Positions 63,328 through 64,000 of a stretch of 64,000 nucleotides of DNA are shown one piece after another. The number at the start of each line of letters is the position of its first letter. Position 1 is the first letter of the stretch. A program made the translations under genes and the position numbers. This DNA comes from Saprospiraceae bacterium. GTDB lineage: Bacteria; Bacteroidota; Bacteroidia; Chitinophagales; Saprospiraceae. The notes beneath the pieces are model-generated. The model worked only from the letters and a program-made list of their open reading frames with translations. It had not been told where the DNA came from and made no database searches. The stretch is from the NCBI GenBank assembly GCA_021738725.1, contig JAIPBE010000003.1, forward strand, positions 62,001 to 126,000, written 5' to 3'.

Positions 63328-64000
63328 GGTGTAATCCCAGAATAAGGTCGTAGCATCCAGTCCACCCGAGCCGGCACGGCCAGAATCGGATAGCGTCGAT
63401 GAGTGGGTTCATAGTATGGGGAATGCCTGTAGATCCAATCCAGGATAGATTCTGAATCCGCCTTCCATTCAGGATGTTCGACCAGGGCCTGGTCCAATTC
63501 CTTTTGCATGGCCGGATGATCTCCCAACCATGCTGCTGCCAGATCTTCAAAAACATAGGCTGAGAAATACTCCTTCTGATTGATGATACCATCCATAAAG
63601 TTCCAGGCAAACCAGCTGTCGGGCGCTCGTGGATCCATAGTGGCCATCAGATAAGCAATCGCATGTTGATCGGCCGGAATCCAAAGATCACCTGTTCTGA
63701 CTCGCGTTTCTTCCATCCGCTCATCCACTTGCACATTCATATGCGGAAAGTGGCCTTCGTACGGTTGGGGTGACGTTTTTTCCTGTCTGATATAGTACAC
63801 CGGAGCCCGAAGAACAGTATCGCGATCGATGCGAAACATAACCACATGATTGACCGCCAATCGCTCGATGATTTCGGTCCAGGATTGGGGGAGGATCCAG
63901 CCAATGGGTCGATGGATCTCCGCAACAGAGCGATACCGAGGAAAATACGGGATCATCCGTTCGAATGGACGGCTTCGATCATAGTACAACCGATCCAATC
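63324..64000 (-). CDS. M14 family metallopeptidase, C-terminal part
   Basis: Partial; the gene continues past the window edge. The visible 225 residues are the end of the large secreted M14 carboxypeptidase-like proteins of Bacteroidota: SWFAWNFMDGIINQKEYFSA and YVFEDLAAAWL, then SILDWIYRHSPYYEPTHRRY and PILAV. The zinc site is outside the window, so activity cannot be judged. The last codons overlap the end of rodA. Confidence 0.72.
   Translation of the reverse strand, partial: LDRLYYDRSRPFERMIPYFPRYRSVAEIHRPIGWILPQSWTEIIERLAVNHVVMFRIDRDTVLRAPVYYIRQEKTSPQPYEGHFPHMNVQVDERMEETRVRTGDLWIPADQHAIAYLMATMDPRAPDSWFAWNFMDGIINQKEYFSAYVFEDLAAAWLGDHPAMQKELDQALVEHPEWKADSESILDWIYRHSPYYEPTHRRYPILAVPARVDWMLRPYSGITP

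Overview
This 64-kb window is chromosomal DNA from a member of the Bacteroidota, most likely of the Saprospiria/Lewinella type (the phylum is well supported, the family is inferred). The evidence is type IX secretion cargo with type A and type B (CHU_C) C-terminal domains, PorV-like barrels, several TonB receptors with carboxypeptidase-like N-terminal domains, the MqnC futalosine menaquinone route, a paaABCD cluster, and many copies of the Bacteroidota promoter (-7 TAnnTTTG, -33 TTTG or TTG, 19-21 base spacer). There is no CRISPR array, transposase, prophage or rRNA. One intact tRNA (Asn) is present.

Layout. 1-0.7 kb: HIT protein (cut by the edge) and greA. 0.9-9.9 kb: a three-gene envelope operon (TonB receptor, giant secreted protein, PorV-like barrel). 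10-14.7 kb: 2-hydroxyacid dehydrogenase, flavin reductase-like protein, folA, M13 peptidase. 14.9-20 kb: FecA-like receptor, aconitase, mscL. 20-26.5 kb: a probable metal (copper-type) TonB receptor with a cysteine-rich companion, an unknown secreted protein, and an M1 peptidase that appears fused to an outer-membrane barrel. 26.5-29.5 kb: mscS, a frameshifted RlmI-like methyltransferase, acylphosphatase, OmpH/Skp. 29.6-35 kb: an AT-hook protein with seven repeats, mtaB, a PepSY-like lipoprotein, and an ECF sigma factor coupled to a protein that seems to span both membranes. 35-37.8 kb: two repeat-rich spacers around one small membrane hydrolase. 37.8-47.2 kb: mqnC, two T9SS cargo proteins, paaG, paaABCD, and a GH3 enzyme. 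47.4-51.2 kb: a giant CHU_C adhesin-like protein. 51.5-52.8 kb: a tandem array of decayed tRNA-Asn copies next to the intact gene, interrupted by a small GIY-YIG nuclease gene. 53-64 kb: PfkB kinase, rlmN, infB, nusA, rimP, nadE, a SPOR protein, rodA and an M14 peptidase fragment.

The most unusual signal is a set of short perfect or near-perfect palindromes (about 15-22 bp, of several unrelated sequences) that appear to sit as insertions or replacements inside otherwise conserved repeats and RNA genes. Filled and empty versions of the same site can be compared within this window: in the D, anticodon and T arms of tRNA-Asn copies, in a protein-free repeat next to the membrane hydrolase gene, and possibly in a terminator loop. 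In one tRNA-like unit a GIY-YIG nuclease gene occupies the place where its sister units carry an anticodon-arm palindrome. I propose these as parts of one palindromic mobile or gene-conversion system. The sequence shows the pattern; the mechanism is inference.

Other regulatory signals worth testing are a TetR-type inverted repeat lying exactly on the -33 element of the paaABCD promoter, a terminator-like hairpin three bases before the rimP start, a palindrome upstream of the aconitase -7 box, and several promoters so close to the start codon that the messages may be leaderless.
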